Assembly (NCBI RefSeq): GCF_002835735.1
Contig: NZ_PISD01000033.1
Coordinates: 1 to 64,000 of the forward strand
Reading direction: 5' to 3'
DNA length: 64,000 nucleotides
DNA from: Cytobacillus horneckiae
Lineage (GTDB): Bacteria; Bacillota; Bacilli; Bacillales; Cytobacillaceae
The notes under the pieces: model-generated
The model's input: the letters and a program-made list of their open reading frames with translations, nothing else
What the model was told of the DNA's origin: nothing
Databases searched by the model: none
Part shown: positions 62,312 through 64,000 of the stretch, one piece after another
Numbering within the stretch: position 1 is the stretch's first letter
How the letters are laid out: every line of letters begins with the position of its first letter
Made by a program: the position numbers and the translations under genes

Positions 62312-63298
62312 TTATTTCGCAGAATTAAAGAATGATTGATGTTTTTCTAGCAGCTCAACAGTTAATGGCTCACTAAATGTTTTATTATTTGACGCTTTAT
62401 TGTCTTCATCCACTGTCTCTCCTTCATAGAGGGGCACAGGATAATAAGTGATCAGGTCTTTTCTAGCATCTGTTATAAGTACTTCAGCCATTTCTAGTGC
62501 TAAGTCTGTTTTTTCATTCTTCTTATCAATCACGGCCACAGATTCCGTAATAGAAAAATTGCCTTCGACAGGATCAATAAAATCAATTGGTGCTCCTGAT
62601 TTCTTTACTTCCACCGCTTGATGGCGAAGTCCAAATCCAACCGCCACTTCACCCGCTTGAACTTTTTTGATTGATCCGGAACCTGAGCTTTCCAAATGCG
62701 GGCCAGCATTTTCAATCACACCAGCCATGATTTTTTTTCCTTCATCTTCACCATACTCGCTAATAATTGCTTGAATAAGTGTCCATCCAGTTGATGAATC
62801 CATAATGTTTGGAATAGAGACAAGCCCTTTATAAGACGGATCCGCCAAATCTTTAATAGATTTTGGAACTTCCAGCCCTTTTTGCTCAATCATTGCAGTA
62901 TTAAAAAATAATGCACCGGTATTGGCTAAAACAGGAGAATAGAAAGCTGGATATTCCTCCAATGAATGAGTCTGAAAGCCTAAATCTCTAAACATTGAAT
63001 GCTGTTGCTGTGCACTTTCTAAAAAATAAGAACTCATTGTGACTAAATCTGCCTCAATTTTGCTCCCCTCTGCCATCAGCTTACCGCCTAATTCGGATGT
63101 GCCTAAAGATTGAATAATATATTTCCCCTCATAACCAGCACCATTTAAAGATTGCTCCATCGCTTTAATTGCTTCTTCATCTCCATTGGAATAAATGACA
63201 ACTTGACCTCCTTCCCCGCTGGCAGCATTTCCTCCACAGCCGGCAAGCAAGATAGCCAATCCAATCAATAAAAACGTTAGCCACTTCATTCTTTTCAT
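62312..63298 (-). CDS. Phosphonate ABC transporter substrate-binding lipoprotein (2-aminoethylphosphonate type)
   Basis: 328 residues. Lipobox LAGCGG, then a type II binding fold of the iron/PhnS-like extracellular family (VVIYSNGDEEAIKAMEQSLN, VSIPNIMDSSTGWTLIQAII, GEVAVGFGLRHQAVEV). It captures 2-aminoethylphosphonate outside the membrane for the permease at 63320. Ligand is inferred from the linked phnW, phnX and lyase genes. Confidence 0.9.
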   Translation of the reverse strand: MKRMKWLTFLLIGLAILLAGCGGNAASGEGGQVVIYSNGDEEAIKAMEQSLNGAGYEGKYIIQSLGTSELGGKLMAEGSKIEADLVTMSSYFLESAQQQHSMFRDLGFQTHSLEEYPAFYSPVLANTGALFFNTAMIEQKGLEVPKSIKDLADPSYKGLVSIPNIMDSSTGWTLIQAIISEYGEDEGKKIMAGVIENAGPHLESSGSGSIKKVQAGEVAVGFGLRHQAVEVKKSGAPIDFIDPVEGNFSITESVAVIDKKNEKTDLALEMAEVLITDARKDLITYYPVPLYEGETVDEDNKASNNKTFSEPLTVELLEKHQSFFNSAK

Positions 63299-63319
63299 CC
63301 TGTTTTCCCCTCACTTTTA

Positions 63320-64000
63320 TTAAAAATTTTTTACAGATTGCTTTTTTTGCAAATAGTCACAGATCAGCTTAACTATGAGATTAGTAAAGAATATTAGCAG
63401 TGACAGCACGAAGATTTCATTAAACTTAGCAAAATGCTGCAGTTCTTTAATTTTGCTCGACACAAGTGATGTTTGCGCTGAGACGAGAAAGATAATCCCG
63501 CTAATTGTGACCATTGAGTTAATAAAGTAATAACTGAACATTTCTATGACTGTTGAAGCTGAATTTGGAATAATTACCCGGTAAACCGTTTTAAACCAGC
63601 TATCACCAAGCAGCCCTCCCGTTGTTTCCCATGATGGGTTCATTTTCGATAACGAATTTTTCGCCATTAAATAAGGTGTTGTAAAATAGTGAACAATATT
63701 GCACACGATAATTATCGTGAAAGTTCCTTTTAAACTGCTGCCATTGAATAGTAATAAGTACGACAATCCTAATACCATACCCGGTAGAGTATTTGTGATC
63801 ATTGAGACGACATCAAATGCCACTCTTCCCTTTAGCCCTGTTCTCGTATTTAAAATTGCAGAGCTATAGGCAAGGATGATTCCCACTACAGTTGTAAAAA
63901 AAGCGACGATTAAGGAATTTTTATAGACAGCAGTTAAATCATTTGATGTAAAAACATTGATGAAATGCTGCATCGTAACTGTTAAATCATAAGGAAAGCT
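63320..64000 (-). CDS. ABC transporter permease for aminoethylphosphonate, cut by the window edge
   Basis: The frame is open to position 64000, so the N terminus is outside. Visible are about 227 residues with six membrane helices and the EAA-type loop (KMNPSWETTGGLLGDSWFKT), the second half of an FbpB/PhnU-V-like permease. ATG 63973 is only an internal Met. It probably continues into a fused two-domain permease. It sits 22 bp before the binding-protein gene. Confidence 0.88.
   Translation of the reverse strand, partial: SFPYDLTVTMQHFINVFTSNDLTAVYKNSLIVAFFTTVVGIILAYSSAILNTRTGLKGRVAFDVVSMITNTLPGMVLGLSYLLLFNGSSLKGTFTIIIVCNIVHYFTTPYLMAKNSLSKMNPSWETTGGLLGDSWFKTVYRVIIPNSASTVIEMFSYYFINSMVTISGIIFLVSAQTSLVSSKIKELQHFAKFNEIFVLSLLIFFTNLIVKLICDYLQKKQSVKNF

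Overview
The window looks like a chromosome segment of a low-GC Gram-positive endospore-former relative (Bacillaceae). The reasons are AT-rich DNA, strong GGAGG-type ribosome sites, GTG/TTG starts, hairpin-plus-U-run terminators, a Rap-Phr quorum cassette, a SigV-RsiV-OatA lysozyme-stress locus, two SAM-I riboswitches on the methionine-salvage genes and Bacillus-type glpQ, mgtE and signal peptidase genes. No rRNA, tRNA, CRISPR array or intact insertion sequence was seen. Species was not assigned.

Layout. 1-3740: remains of a glutamate/dicarboxylate symporter gene split by about 3 kb of foreign DNA that carries a Rap-Phr pair and a decayed IS231/IS4-type transposase. 3727-8737: CDF cation exporter, secreted glycerophosphodiesterase, a dead APH-type kinase, a tyrosine phosphatase with an Lrp regulator, and a frameshifted isochorismatase. 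8869-11746: histidine kinase, response regulator and YdhK lipoprotein. 12125-16854: peptidase S51, then sigV-rsiV-oatA with two matching ECF-type promoters. 17153-26655: a six-gene operon made of two hydantoinase/oxoprolinase (HyuA-like) plus DUF917 pairs, an Asp/Glu/hydantoin racemase and an NCS1 permease. It lies behind an excellent sigma-54 promoter, with its own cysteine-rich sigma-54 activator upstream and a phased triple repeat that could be the enhancer. 26742-27396: a Nudix hydrolase under a ykkC-family leader, probably the nucleoside-diphosphate-sensing type. 27377-37143: the methylthioribose salvage region, mtnK-mtnA plus a ribose-type ABC importer on the minus strand and mtnWXBD on the plus strand, each behind its own SAM riboswitch.

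37144-37885 is a gene-poor stretch with an IS3-family tail, four exact-period 52-bp tandem repeats and one copy of a dispersed repeat whose inverted partner lies near 16.9 kb. 37886-58502 is mixed housekeeping and accessory DNA: acetyltransferases, oxidoreductases, mgtE, a penicillin-acylase-type enzyme, signal peptidase, YfiT-type transferase, O-methyltransferase, a stand-alone UppS-like prenyltransferase, and several pseudogenes. 59043-64000 is a 2-aminoethylphosphonate catabolic operon (ABC permease, binding lipoprotein, phnW, phnX, pbfA-like lyase); its permease runs off the right edge.

The most interesting material is the sigma-54 HyuA/DUF917 operon with its control region, the riboswitch-Nudix unit, the SAM-controlled methylthioribose importer, the paired SigV-type promoters, and the split symporter carrying a quorum-sensing cassette. 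At least ten genes are broken by frameshift, nonsense codon or deletion.
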